The notes below the pieces were generated by a model. That model was not told the DNA's origin. It was given only the letters and a program-made list of their open reading frames with translations, and ran no database searches. A program made the translations under genes and the position numbers. This document shows, one piece after another, positions 41,466-49,798 of a DNA stretch of 64,000 bases (its first letter is position 1; the number at the start of each line of letters is the position of its first letter). Source of the stretch: Piscinibacter sp. XHJ-5 (lineage in GTDB: Bacteria > Pseudomonadota > Gammaproteobacteria > Burkholderiales > Burkholderiaceae_C); contig NZ_CP123228.1 of assembly GCF_029855045.1 (NCBI RefSeq), positions 4,650,001-4,714,000 on the forward strand, given 5' to 3'.

Positions 41466-43973
41466 ATGCCTTCCGGCTCGCCCACCGACACCGCAGTCCC
41501 CGGCCACTTCCGCCCTCGCCTGACGCTGCAGACGCTCACTCGCGGCGACGGGCTCCTGGGCCTGCGCGGCGTGCCCGGCTTCGGCCCGCGCAGCACGCAG
41601 GCGACAGTGGCGCAAGCGCACTGGACCTATGCGACCGCAAGCGGCCTGTCCTGGGACGCGCCCGCGCCCACGCGCGTGCTCAACACGCGGCCCAGGCCGA
41701 CCGAGCTGCTGCGCGGTGCGTGGAATGAGCGGGTACTGCTGCTGCGCGACCTCGCTGCCGAAGCCGACGCCCGCGACGCACTGTGGGCCAGCGGCTTGCG
41801 GCCCTTGCCGGTGGAGGCGCTGCAGTGGCGCCACCCGGAAGCAGCCGATGGCCATGACGCGCTGTGGAGTCTGGCCGAGGAGTCGCACTTCGGCGATTTC
41901 TGGGCCGAGCAGGTGCCCCGGCTCCAGGCCGCTGGTTGGCAGATCGTCGTGCGGCCCGGCTTCGCGCACATGAGCGTGCCGGTGCAGAAGTGGCGCCTGG
42001 TGATCGACCCGGTCGGCGACGAGCCGGGGCGCGAACTGGCCGAGCTGGGCGAGCGAGCGCCCCTGATCTCCGCGCTGCGCCAGCCGCATCGCAGCGGCTC
42101 GTGGATGCTGAGCCTGGGCATCGAGGTCGACGGCGAAACGCTCGACCTGGTGCCGCTCCTGGCCGATCTGATCAGGCGCGACGCGCGCTGGCTCGACGCA
42201 CGCGAGATCGCGGCCATGCCCGACAGCGCGATCGTGCACCTGCGCGCGCCCGGCGGGCGGCGCATCGAGGCGCGGGCCGCGCCGCTGAAGGCCATCGTCG
42301 GGGCCATGGTCGACCTGCTGACCGATCCGCACCGGGCACGGCACGAGGGACCGATCCGCCTCTCGACCTGGGAGGCGCATCGCCTCGAAGCGCTGCGCGA
42401 CGGGCTGGCCGAAACGCAGGCCGCACGCGCGGGCGAGCACGGCACCTGGCAAGTGCAAGGCGAAGCCGGCATCGCGGCCCTGACCCGGCGCTTGCGCGAG
42501 GCGGGCACACCCCCGCCGGTGGAGGCGCCGGCGGGGCTGGGGCTCACGCTGCGCCCCTACCAGCTGCAGGGCCTGGCCTGGCTGCAATACCTGCGCGAGC
42601 ACCACCTGGCCGGCATCCTCGCCGACGACATGGGCCTGGGCAAGACGGCGCAGGTGCTGGCCCATGTGCTGCTGGAGCAGCAGGCGGGGCGGCTGGACCG
42701 GCCCGCGCTCGTCGTGCTGCCCACGTCGCTCATCGCCAACTGGCGGGCCGAGGCCGCGCGCATCGCGCCCGCCTTGCGCACGCTGACGCTGCAGGGTGCG
42801 CGGCGGCACCGGCATGTTCAACACATCGGCGAGCACGACCTCGTGTTCACCACCTATCCGCTGTTGTGGCGCGACCTGGAGGCGCTGCAGCAGCAGCCGT
42901 GGCACCTGCTCATCCTCGACGAAGCGCAGATGGTCAAGAACGCCGACAGCCGCGCGGCCGGAGCATTGCGGCGCCTCGACGCGCGCCATCGCCTGTGCGT
43001 GACCGGCACCCCGCTCGAGAACCACCTGGGAGAGCTCTGGGCGCACTTCGACCTGCTGATGCCGGGCTTCCTCGGCGACGCTCGCACGTTCGCGCGCCAA
43101 TGGCGCCGGCCCATCGAGACCCGCGGCGAGACGCTGCGCGCACAGCTGCTGGCCCAGCGCGTGCGGCCCTTCATCCTGCGACGTCGCAAGCAGGACGTGG
43201 CGGCCGAGCTGCCGCCGAAGACCGAAGTGATCCGCCGCGTGCAGCTTCACGGCGAGCAACGCGCCCTGTACGAGAGCGTGCGCCTGGCCGCCGACGAACA
43301 GGTGCGGCGCGTCCTGCAGCGCAGCAACTTCGCCGGCGCGCAGATCGCGATCCTCGATGCGCTGCTGAAGCTGCGCCAGGTGTGCTGCGACCCGCGGCTC
43401 GTGAAGGGCCGGGCGACATCGCCCACGATGGGCAGCGCGAAGATGGACCTGCTCACCGACATGCTGCCCGAACTGGTGGCCGAAGGCCGCCGCGTCCTGG
43501 TGTTCAGCCAGTTCACCGAGATGCTCGCGCTGGTCCAGCAGGCGTTGTCGGCGCTGGCACTTGCACACCTCACCCTGACCGGCGAGACGCCGCCGCGCGA
43601 ACGCGGCGCCATCGTCGCGCGGTTCCAGGCCCGGCAGGACGAGTCGGTGCTGTTGCTGAGTCTGAAGGCCGGCGGCGTGGGCCTCAACCTCACTGCGGCC
43701 GACACGGTGATCCATCTCGACCCGTGGTGGAACCCGGCCGTCGAACGCCAGGCCACCGACCGCGCGCACCGCATCGGCCAGGACCAGCCCGTGTTCGTCT
43801 ACAAATTGCTGGTCGAGGGCAGCATCGAGGAGCGGATGCTGGCGCTGCAGGAAAGAAAGACGGCCATGGCCGAGGGGGTGCTGGGCAGCGACGCAGATCG
43901 TGCCGTGAAGTTCAGCGAGACCGATCTGGCGGGCCTGCTCGCGCCGCTGGAAGCGGCGGGGCACACCGACTGA
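41466..43973 (+). CDS. SNF2/SWI2 family helicase-like ATPase
   Basis: An 835-residue DEAD/SNF2 translocase. The N-terminal 360 residues are divergent; the ATPase core follows, with D-D-M-G-L-G-K-T (Walker A), L-D-E-A-Q (Walker B), V-T-G-T-P-L-E-N, V-F-S-Q-F-T-E-M and Q-A-T-D-R-A-H-R-I-G-Q. These proteins remodel protein-DNA complexes, or act in repair or phage defence. No zinc-finger (SWIM) Cys cluster is apparent. Length is usual for the RapA/HepA-like branch. Substrate unknown. Confidence 0.9.
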   Translation: MPSGSPTDTAVPGHFRPRLTLQTLTRGDGLLGLRGVPGFGPRSTQATVAQAHWTYATASGLSWDAPAPTRVLNTRPRPTELLRGAWNERVLLLRDLAAEADARDALWASGLRPLPVEALQWRHPEAADGHDALWSLAEESHFGDFWAEQVPRLQAAGWQIVVRPGFAHMSVPVQKWRLVIDPVGDEPGRELAELGERAPLISALRQPHRSGSWMLSLGIEVDGETLDLVPLLADLIRRDARWLDAREIAAMPDSAIVHLRAPGGRRIEARAAPLKAIVGAMVDLLTDPHRARHEGPIRLSTWEAHRLEALRDGLAETQAARAGEHGTWQVQGEAGIAALTRRLREAGTPPPVEAPAGLGLTLRPYQLQGLAWLQYLREHHLAGILADDMGLGKTAQVLAHVLLEQQAGRLDRPALVVLPTSLIANWRAEAARIAPALRTLTLQGARRHRHVQHIGEHDLVFTTYPLLWRDLEALQQQPWHLLILDEAQMVKNADSRAAGALRRLDARHRLCVTGTPLENHLGELWAHFDLLMPGFLGDARTFARQWRRPIETRGETLRAQLLAQRVRPFILRRRKQDVAAELPPKTEVIRRVQLHGEQRALYESVRLAADEQVRRVLQRSNFAGAQIAILDALLKLRQVCCDPRLVKGRATSPTMGSAKMDLLTDMLPELVAEGRRVLVFSQFTEMLALVQQALSALALAHLTLTGETPPRERGAIVARFQARQDESVLLLSLKAGGVGLNLTAADTVIHLDPWWNPAVERQATDRAHRIGQDQPVFVYKLLVEGSIEERMLALQERKTAMAEGVLGSDADRAVKFSETDLAGLLAPLEAAGHTD

Positions 43974-43987
43974 GACACACTGCGCAA

Positions 43988-44560
43988 ATGTCCTTGCCCA
44001 CCCCGACCATGCACACCGCTCGCCTGCTGTTGCGCCCTTTCACGGCAGCCGATGCGGACGCCCTCTTCGTGCTGCACAGCAGCCCGCGCGTGTTGCGCTA
44101 CTGGGACGCACCACCGTGGACGGAGCGCGCGCGAGCGGATCGCTTCATCGCGGCTTGCCGGCAGATCGAGCAGGAAGGCACCGGTGCGCGGCTGGCCATC
44201 GAGCGCGCCGCCGACGGCAGGTTCATCGGCTGGTGCGGTCTGGTCCGCTGGAACCCGGACCATCGCAGCGCGAGGATGGGCTACTGCCTCGACGACGCGG
44301 CATGGGGCCAGGGCTTTGCCACCGAGGCCGCAGGCGCCTTGTTGCAGTGGGCTTTCGACACGCTGGACCTCAACCGCGTCCAGGCCGAGACCGACACGCG
44401 CAACACGGCCTCGGGCCGCGTGCTGGAGAAGCTGGGGTTCGTGCGCGAAGGCATGTTGCGACAAGACTGCATCGTGGACGGCGAGGTATCGGACTCCTGG
44501 GTGTACGGGCTTCTCAGGCGGGAATGGAAGCCGGTGCCGACACGGTCAGCGGCGAGCTGA
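43988..44560 (+). CDS. RimJ/RimL-type GNAT acetyltransferase
   Basis: A 190-residue GNAT acetyltransferase. It has the typical T-A-R-L-L-L-R-P-F-T start, acetyl-CoA contact region W-G-Q-G-F-A-T-E-A and the N-T-A-S-G-R-V-L-E-K-L-G-F motif. RimJ/RimL enzymes acetylate ribosomal protein N-termini; relatives modify other proteins or small molecules. It begins 14 bases after the helicase stop, so it may be co-transcribed with it. Confidence 0.88.
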   Translation: MSLPTPTMHTARLLLRPFTAADADALFVLHSSPRVLRYWDAPPWTERARADRFIAACRQIEQEGTGARLAIERAADGRFIGWCGLVRWNPDHRSARMGYCLDDAAWGQGFATEAAGALLQWAFDTLDLNRVQAETDTRNTASGRVLEKLGFVREGMLRQDCIVDGEVSDSWVYGLLRREWKPVPTRSAAS

Positions 44561-44674
44561 ACCGGTCATGCCTGCCGCCGAATGGCGGACCCATCAGGCG
44601 CTGGCGCAACCGCCGACCATGCCGGCTCCCTCTCGCGCCTTCGGCACAGGGTCGGGGTGTGGGTATGCGCCGTT

Positions 44675-44698
44675 CCCTCGAGCCTCTAAAATCGAGGG
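44675..44698 (+). promoter_or_regulatory. hairpin/palindrome over a TAAAAT -10-like element
   Basis: CCCTCGA and TCGAGGG arms (7 bp) flank a 10-base spacer that contains most of TAAAAT (44687-44692). A -10 element inside a palindrome suggests operator control of the small downstream gene. The -35 is not obvious. Confidence 0.4.
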
Positions 44699-44705
44699 CT
44701 CGCCC

Positions 44706-44993
44706 ATGGGCAGCCCTCGGCTTGCCGGCGCCACAACGATCCCAATCCCGATGTCGACGACTTCCAACCCCTTCCATGCCCTTCTCGACCCTCTCGGCGT
44801 CCTGAGCGCTTGCGCCGAGTCCGGCGCCCTGAATGCCCTGCCCGTCAGCGCCAAGCGCTGCGCTGATCGCGCGAGTCCGAACCTGGCCGGTGAGCTGGCC
44901 GCGCACGATGCGGCCGTCGACGAGATCTACGGGCACCTGATCGCAAAGGCCTCCAAGGCGCCACCTGCGAAGTCGAAGACCGTGCGCGCATAA
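44706..44993 (+). CDS. small hypothetical protein
   Basis: A 95-residue frame. ATG 44706 has GAGGG about 7 bases upstream; ATG 44751, giving 80 residues (M-S-T-T-S-N-P-F-H-A-L-L-D), is an alternative. The middle is Ala/Leu-rich with P-V-S-A-K-R-C-A-D-R-A and A-A-H-D-A-A-V-D-E-I-Y-G-H-L-I. The tail is basic. It does not resemble a toxin or antitoxin I know. Function unknown. Confidence 0.5.
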   Translation: MGSPRLAGATTIPIPMSTTSNPFHALLDPLGVLSACAESGALNALPVSAKRCADRASPNLAGELAAHDAAVDEIYGHLIAKASKAPPAKSKTVRA

Positions 44994-45094
44994 GAAGGCT
45001 GCGCGCGGCGGCTCGCCGCCCCCTCGCCAGCGCACCTGGAGGCGTCAGGCCCGGTGCAGCCGATTCGGCGCGTCCGCAGGCGTATCGCACCGAC

Positions 45095-46078
45095 TCATGC
45101 AGACATGCCCGACTGCCTGCGGCGCGGCGCTCGTTCCAGCCGCGGCCCCGTGCGCTGAACGAGCGCCAGCAGCCACGCAATGCCGGCGTCCATCAGTGCC
45201 ACCTCCGGCACGGCGATGTTGAGCCTGAACCCGCTGAGCTGCAGCGGCGGGTCGATGGTGACGACGCCGAAGCGCGCCGCGTGCATCGCGGCGAATCGCC
45301 TGGGCAATGCGCAGACGAGGTCGGTTTGCGACACGGTCGTGAGCGCGAACATGAAGTTCGGGACGGTGAGGGCGACCCGGCGCGCTCTTCCGTGCCGGGC
45401 CAGCGCCTCGTCCACGAAGCCGTGGGGATCGCCGGTCATGGAGACGACCAGGTGCTGCGCTTCGCAGTAGCGGTCGAGGCTCGGGTTTCGCTTGAACGGA
45501 TGCCGCGCGCGCATCGCAATGACGAAGTCCTCCTCGTAGAGCAGTTGCTTTCGGAACCGCAACGGAATCTCGTCCGAGGGAACGATCGCCATGTCGATCG
45601 AGCGGGCCTCGAGGTCGGCCCACGCAGACCGCCAGGCGCGCTCGGGGCCCTCGCCCGCCACGGGCAGCAGCTGCCTCAACGTGATGTCGATTCCAGGCGC
45701 GACCGGGCGCAGCGCGGCCAGCAGCGGCGGCAGGAACACGGCGGACGCGGCGTCGGGCGCGCCGATCGTGAAGCGTCGCGTGGACGCACCGGGATCGAAC
45801 GGCGCGGCGCTGGACAGGACGCTGCGCACCCGGGCCAGCACATCGGCAATCGGCGGGGCCAGCCGTGCCGCCCGGTCGGTCGGCACGACGCCCTTGGGCG
45901 TCTTCAGGAACAGGGGATCGTTGAGCAGCCGTCGCAGCCGTCCGAGCCCGTGGCTGACGGCCGAGGGCGTGAGGTTGAGCCGCTCCGCGGCGCGGCCCAC
46001 GTGGCGCTCTTCAAGGACGGTCTGGAACAGCACCAGCAGATTGAGGTCGGCACGCGCTAGATCAATCTGGTTCAGCAC
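45095..46078 (-). CDS. LysR family transcriptional regulator
   Basis: A 327-residue LysR regulator. Residues about 10-70 hold the winged helix (D-L-N-L-L-V-L-F-Q-T-V-L-E-E-R-H-V-G-R-A-A, then L-N-L-T-P-S-A-V-S). The C-terminal substrate-binding domain follows. The start is a GTG at 46078, located within a 17-base palindrome, with no clear ribosome site. The gene is divergent from the SnoaL-like gene and probably controls it and itself. Confidence 0.9.
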   Translation of the reverse strand: MLNQIDLARADLNLLVLFQTVLEERHVGRAAERLNLTPSAVSHGLGRLRRLLNDPLFLKTPKGVVPTDRAARLAPPIADVLARVRSVLSSAAPFDPGASTRRFTIGAPDAASAVFLPPLLAALRPVAPGIDITLRQLLPVAGEGPERAWRSAWADLEARSIDMAIVPSDEIPLRFRKQLLYEEDFVIAMRARHPFKRNPSLDRYCEAQHLVVSMTGDPHGFVDEALARHGRARRVALTVPNFMFALTTVSQTDLVCALPRRFAAMHAARFGVVTIDPPLQLSGFRLNIAVPEVALMDAGIAWLLALVQRTGPRLERAPRRRQSGMSA

Positions 46079-46087
46079 AGTGCTGAA
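46071..46087. promoter_or_regulatory. palindromic operator overlapping LysR start
   Basis: TTCAGCACAGTGCTGAA is a perfect 17-base palindrome that includes the GTG start codon of the LysR gene. ATTCAGCAC at 46101-46109 repeats one arm 30 bases away. The repeated arms between divergent genes fit a LysR binding region. Confidence 0.65.
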
Positions 46088-46158
46088 ATCGTATCACTTG
46101 ATTCAGCACTTGGCGGAGCCGATCCTTGCAGCTCCCAACCTCATCACTGGAGCCGAAC

Positions 46159-46716
46159 ATGTCACACACTCGCCGTGCCATCCTCGTGGGCGCAGGTCCC
46201 GCGTTCGTTTCAGCCGCGGCCCCGACCGCTGCGCTGAGCGCGCCGCAGACGCGCCCTGCGACCTCCGCGGATCCGGAGGTCGATGCGCTCGCGGCGCGCG
46301 CCGAGCAGGCGCACGCCGCGCTGATGGTCGGCGACATCGGTCGATACCGGGCCCTGATCCGTCTGTCCGACGACTTCGTGCTGATGGCGCCCTTCGGTGG
46401 TCCATCGTCGCAAAGCGCCCGCTTGTCCGAGGAACGCTGGGCGTCGATCGGTCGCTTCTTCAGGAACGGCCGGGACTCCACGCTCGAGCTCGTGCAGGCG
46501 TACCGCGCAGCCGACATGGTGGTGCTCGCGGTGATCGAGCGCACGCACGTCGAAGTCGGCGGACTGAAGGGCCAGGACTGGGCGCTGCGCGTGACGCTGG
46601 TCTTCCGCAAGGAAAAGGACGACTGGCGACTGGTCCACCGGCATGCCGATCCGCTGGTGGAAAGCATCACCGTGGAGCAGGCCGCGGCGCTCGCACGGCC
46701 TCGGCCGGTGTCGTGA
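46159..46716 (+). CDS. SnoaL-like/DUF4440 family protein, exported
   Basis: A 185-residue protein with a Tat-like or Sec-like N-terminus (T-R-R-A-I-L-V-G-A-G-P-A-F-V-S-A-A). A cone-shaped NTF2/SnoaL-like domain of about 120 residues follows (D-I-G-R-Y-R-A-L-I-R-L-S-D-D-F-V-L-M-A-P-F-G-G). The end has V-T-L-V-F-R-K-E-K-D-D-W-R-L-V-H-R-H-A-D, a family hallmark. The ligand is unknown. It is divergent from a LysR gene and convergent with the next one (stop codons 1 base apart). Confidence 0.75.
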   Translation: MSHTRRAILVGAGPAFVSAAAPTAALSAPQTRPATSADPEVDALAARAEQAHAALMVGDIGRYRALIRLSDDFVLMAPFGGPSSQSARLSEERWASIGRFFRNGRDSTLELVQAYRAADMVVLAVIERTHVEVGGLKGQDWALRVTLVFRKEKDDWRLVHRHADPLVESITVEQAAALARPRPVS

Positions 46717-46717
46717 C

Positions 46718-47635
46718 TCAATCGGCCGGGGACTTCTTATTCCGGCCTTTCATCGCACCGAACAGGTCGAACAGTTGTTGAGCCGCGGGCGACAGCGACC
46801 GCCCGCGACGTCGGATCAGCCCCACCTTGCGCGTGACCACCGGGTCGATCAGCGGCACGCTGACCAGCAGCGGGTGGTCGGGCCCGGGCATCGCCATCGA
46901 CGGCACGGCGGCCACGCCGAGGCCGGCCTCCACCAAGCCCAACGTCGTCGTGACGTGCTGTGCCTCGTAGATGGCCTGGGGGCGACCGGCGACGCCGGCG
47001 AGCGCCTGGTCGAGCAACACGCGATTTCCCGAAGTGCGCCCCACCGAGATGAAATCGAATTCACCCAGCTGCGCCCAACTCACCCGGCGCATCCTCGCGA
47101 CGGGATGGTCGCGCCGGCAGGCGGCGACGAAGCGTTCCTCGACCAGCGGCTTGAACTCCAGCTCGCCCTCCTGCGCGCCGATGAAGTTGAGGCCGAAGTC
47201 GGCCTCGCCGCGCGCCACCGAGGCCAGCACTTCGTTGGCGCCGGCGTCGAGCACCTTCACGCGCACCTTCGGACACCGCTCGTGGTAGCGGCGGACGACC
47301 TCCGAGAGGTAGTAGTAGACCGTTGACGGCACGCACGCGACCGTCACCTCGCCCATGCGCGTCGCCGCCACCCCGCGGATGCCGAGCAGCGTCGAGTCGA
47401 GCTCGTCGAGCAGCTCGCGGACCTTGCGCTCGAAGTCGCGGCCGACCGCGGTGAGGGTCACGCGCCGGGTGGTGCGCTCCAGCAGGCGCACGCCGAGCGC
47501 CTGCTCGAGCTTGTCGATGCGGCGACTGAACGCCGGCTGCGACAGGTGCACGGACTCGGCGGCGCGTCGGAAGTTGGTCAGCTCGGCCACCGCCCTGAAC
47601 GCGAGCAGGTCGTTGAGGTCGAAGTTGATGGCCAT
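46718..47635 (-). CDS. LysR family regulator of the PrpF-Bug catabolic operon
   Basis: A 305-residue LysR regulator. The N-terminal helix-turn-helix includes F-R-R-A-A-E-S-V-H-L-S-Q-P-A-F-S-R-R-I-D. The effector domain follows (M-G-E-V-T-V-A-C-V-P-S-T-V-Y-Y-Y-L). It is divergent from the PrpF gene across 89 bases containing an inverted repeat. LysR proteins so placed usually activate the operon when its substrate or an intermediate binds. Confidence 0.92.
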   Translation of the reverse strand: MAINFDLNDLLAFRAVAELTNFRRAAESVHLSQPAFSRRIDKLEQALGVRLLERTTRRVTLTAVGRDFERKVRELLDELDSTLLGIRGVAATRMGEVTVACVPSTVYYYLSEVVRRYHERCPKVRVKVLDAGANEVLASVARGEADFGLNFIGAQEGELEFKPLVEERFVAACRRDHPVARMRRVSWAQLGEFDFISVGRTSGNRVLLDQALAGVAGRPQAIYEAQHVTTTLGLVEAGLGVAAVPSMAMPGPDHPLLVSVPLIDPVVTRKVGLIRRRGRSLSPAAQQLFDLFGAMKGRNKKSPAD

Positions 47636-47662
47636 GGCGCCTCCGCACAGTGATGTTCAGTG

Positions 47663-47687
47663 TGCATCAGTTGATCGTAAAGATGCA
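47663..47687. promoter_or_regulatory. candidate LysR box between LysR and PrpF-Bug operon
   Basis: TGCATC, 13 bases, GATGCA: a dyad between divergent LysR and PrpF genes, in the spacing range of LysR activation sites. It lies 28 bases upstream of the LysR start and 38 bases upstream of the PrpF start. Confidence 0.55.
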
Positions 47688-47724
47688 ATTCACTTCTGCA
47701 GTGCCGCCGCCGAAGATGAATGCC

Positions 47725-49782
47725 ATGAAACAAGCCATTCCCTGTGTCCTGATGCGTGCCGGCACCTCGCGCGGTCCGTTCTTCCTGCGCGACTGGCTCC
47801 CGCAGGACGAGGCGGTGCGCGACGAGGCGCTGATCGGCGCGATCGGCGCGTCCGACCTGCTGCAGGTCGACGGCGTGGGCGGCGGCAGCACGCTGACCAG
47901 CAAGGTGGCCATCGTGTCGCGGTCGACGCAGCCCGGCTGTGACGTCGACTACCTGTTCGCACAGGTCGGGGTGGGCCAGAAGTCGGTCGACACGCGCCCC
48001 AACTGCGGCAACATGCTTTCCGGCGTCGCGCCCTTCGCCATCGAGCAGGGGCTGGTGGCCGCCCGCGACGGCGAGACGACGGTGCGTGTGTTCAACGTCA
48101 ACACGCGCTCGCGCATCGACGTGACGGTGCAGACGCCCGATGGGCGGGTCACCTACGACGGCGACACCGGCATCGACGGGGTGGCCGGCACCGCGGCGCC
48201 GATCCGCCTGAACTTCCTCGACGCCTGGGGCGCGGTCACCGGCTCGGTGTTCCCCACCGGACAGCGCATCGACACCATCGACGGACTCGAGGTGACGTGC
48301 ATCGATGCCGCGATGCCGCTCGTCATCATGCGGGCCGGCGATCTGGGCCTGAACGGGCGCGAGACGCCTGCCGAACTGGATGCCGACCTCGCGCTGATGG
48401 CGCGCATCGAGACCCTTCGCCGCGCCGCCGGCGAGGCGATGGGCCTGGGCGATGTGTCGGCCAGCGTCATCCCGAAGCCGGTGATCGCCAGCGATGGCGA
48501 CGACGCGGACAGCGTCACGTCGCGCTACTTCACCCCGCGCCGCTGCCATGCGTCGCATGCGGTGACGGGCGCCATCGGCGTTGCCACCGCGTTTGCGCTG
48601 CCAGGCACCGTGATCAGCGGCGGCGCGAGCCGAAGCGGCGTGCGTGCCATCTCGGTGCTCCACCCCCAGGGACGCATCGACGTCGAGGTTGCCGTCGAAG
48701 GCGACGGCGCCGGTGCCCGCATCCAGCGCGCCGCGCTCGTGCGCACCGCCCGAAAGATTCTGGAAGGCGAGATCCATATCCCGCCGTACGTGTTCTCGAA
48801 ACCCACCGAAGGAGACAAACCCATGAAACGACTGATCGCCCCCGCCGTGGCCGTCGCACTCGCTGCGTCCGCGCCGCTGGCAATGGCCTGGCCCGACAAG
48901 GTCATCACCGTCGTCGTGCCCACCGCCGCCGGCGGCGGCAACGACGCGATGGCACGCACGATCGCGCAGAAGCTCGGACCGCTGCTGGGCCAGACCATCA
49001 TCATCGACAACCGCGCCGGTGCCAACGGCGCCATCGCGAGCGAGTTCGTGGCCCGTGCACCGGCGGACGGCCACACGCTCATGTTCGGCTACATCGCCAC
49101 GCATGCCATGAACCCGGCCCTGCAGAAGCTGCGCTACGACCCGGTGGCCGACTTCGCGCCGATCGGACTCGTCGGGTACTCGCCGACGCTGATGGTCGCC
49201 AGCAGCACCGTGCCGGTGAAGGATGTCAAGGACCTGGTGGCGCAGCTGAAGGCCAAGCCCGACAAGTACACCTACGCATCGGCCGGCAACGGGACCGCGC
49301 CCCACTTCGCGGCGGAGCTGTTCAAGCTCAACGCGGGCGTGGTGATGCTGGGCGTGCCCTACAAGGGTTCCGCGCCCGCCGTCGGCGACACGATCGGAGG
49401 ACAGACGCAGTTCATGTTCCCCAGCCTGTTCACGGCGTTGCCGCACGTGAAGTCCGGCAAGCTCCGCGCGCTGGCGGTTGCCGGCCCCAAGCGCTCCGCC
49501 CTCATGCCCGACGTGCCGACGCTGAAGGAGGCCGGCGTGGACGGCGTCGACGTGCAGCAGTGGTACGGCTTCTTCGCGCCGGCCAAGACGCCCAAGCCCA
49601 TCATCGAGCAGATCAACAAGGCGCTGAACCAGGTCCTGTCGGACAAGGAGATCATCAAGCGCATCGAGGACCACGGCGCCGACGTCGAGACCAGCACGCC
49701 GGAGCAGCTCGGCGAGCTGGTCAAGAGTGAACTGGCCAAGTGGAAGGGCGTCGTGCAGCGCGCGAAGCTCACCGCTGAATGA
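47725..49782 (+). CDS. prpF: PrpF-Bug fusion: PrpF-family isomerase in frame with Bug receptor
   Basis: One uninterrupted frame of 685 codons. Residues 1-366 form a PrpF protein (C-V-L-M-R-A-G-T-S-R-G-P-F, N-C-G-N-M-L-S-G-V-A-P-F, H-P-Q-G-R-I-D-V). This family isomerises or tautomerises unsaturated acids such as aconitate or oxalomesaconate. The PrpF end, I-P-P-Y-V-F-S-K-P, then runs with no stop into the signal peptide of a Bug receptor. A fused protein would trap a signal peptide in its middle, so independent translation of the second part is more plausible. The PrpF start is ATG 47725 or 47716. A lost stop codon or frame error at about 48820 could also explain it. Confidence 0.82.
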   Translation: MKQAIPCVLMRAGTSRGPFFLRDWLPQDEAVRDEALIGAIGASDLLQVDGVGGGSTLTSKVAIVSRSTQPGCDVDYLFAQVGVGQKSVDTRPNCGNMLSGVAPFAIEQGLVAARDGETTVRVFNVNTRSRIDVTVQTPDGRVTYDGDTGIDGVAGTAAPIRLNFLDAWGAVTGSVFPTGQRIDTIDGLEVTCIDAAMPLVIMRAGDLGLNGRETPAELDADLALMARIETLRRAAGEAMGLGDVSASVIPKPVIASDGDDADSVTSRYFTPRRCHASHAVTGAIGVATAFALPGTVISGGASRSGVRAISVLHPQGRIDVEVAVEGDGAGARIQRAALVRTARKILEGEIHIPPYVFSKPTEGDKPMKRLIAPAVAVALAASAPLAMAWPDKVITVVVPTAAGGGNDAMARTIAQKLGPLLGQTIIIDNRAGANGAIASEFVARAPADGHTLMFGYIATHAMNPALQKLRYDPVADFAPIGLVGYSPTLMVASSTVPVKDVKDLVAQLKAKPDKYTYASAGNGTAPHFAAELFKLNAGVVMLGVPYKGSAPAVGDTIGGQTQFMFPSLFTALPHVKSGKLRALAVAGPKRSALMPDVPTLKEAGVDGVDVQQWYGFFAPAKTPKPIIEQINKALNQVLSDKEIIKRIEDHGADVETSTPEQLGELVKSELAKWKGVVQRAKLTAE
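48823..49782 (+). CDS. Bug family solute-binding protein (internal reading of the PrpF-Bug frame)
   Basis: A 319-residue Bug receptor with its own start at ATG 48823, preceded by AAGGAGA at 7 bases. It opens with a signal peptide (A-P-A-V-A-V-A-L-A-A-S-A-P-L-A-M-A). Family motifs follow: W-P-D-K-V-I-T-V-V-V-P-T-A-A-G-G-G-N-D-A, Y-A-S-A-G-N-G-T-A-P-H and V-P-Y-K-G-S-A-P-A-V. It probably delivers the operon's carboxylic acid to an unlinked TctAB permease. It shares one frame with PrpF, so this entry marks the internal gene. The MaoC gene follows 16 bases later. Confidence 0.85.
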   Translation: MKRLIAPAVAVALAASAPLAMAWPDKVITVVVPTAAGGGNDAMARTIAQKLGPLLGQTIIIDNRAGANGAIASEFVARAPADGHTLMFGYIATHAMNPALQKLRYDPVADFAPIGLVGYSPTLMVASSTVPVKDVKDLVAQLKAKPDKYTYASAGNGTAPHFAAELFKLNAGVVMLGVPYKGSAPAVGDTIGGQTQFMFPSLFTALPHVKSGKLRALAVAGPKRSALMPDVPTLKEAGVDGVDVQQWYGFFAPAKTPKPIIEQINKALNQVLSDKEIIKRIEDHGADVETSTPEQLGELVKSELAKWKGVVQRAKLTAE

Positions 49783-49798
49783 CCCGAGGAGAGCGATC

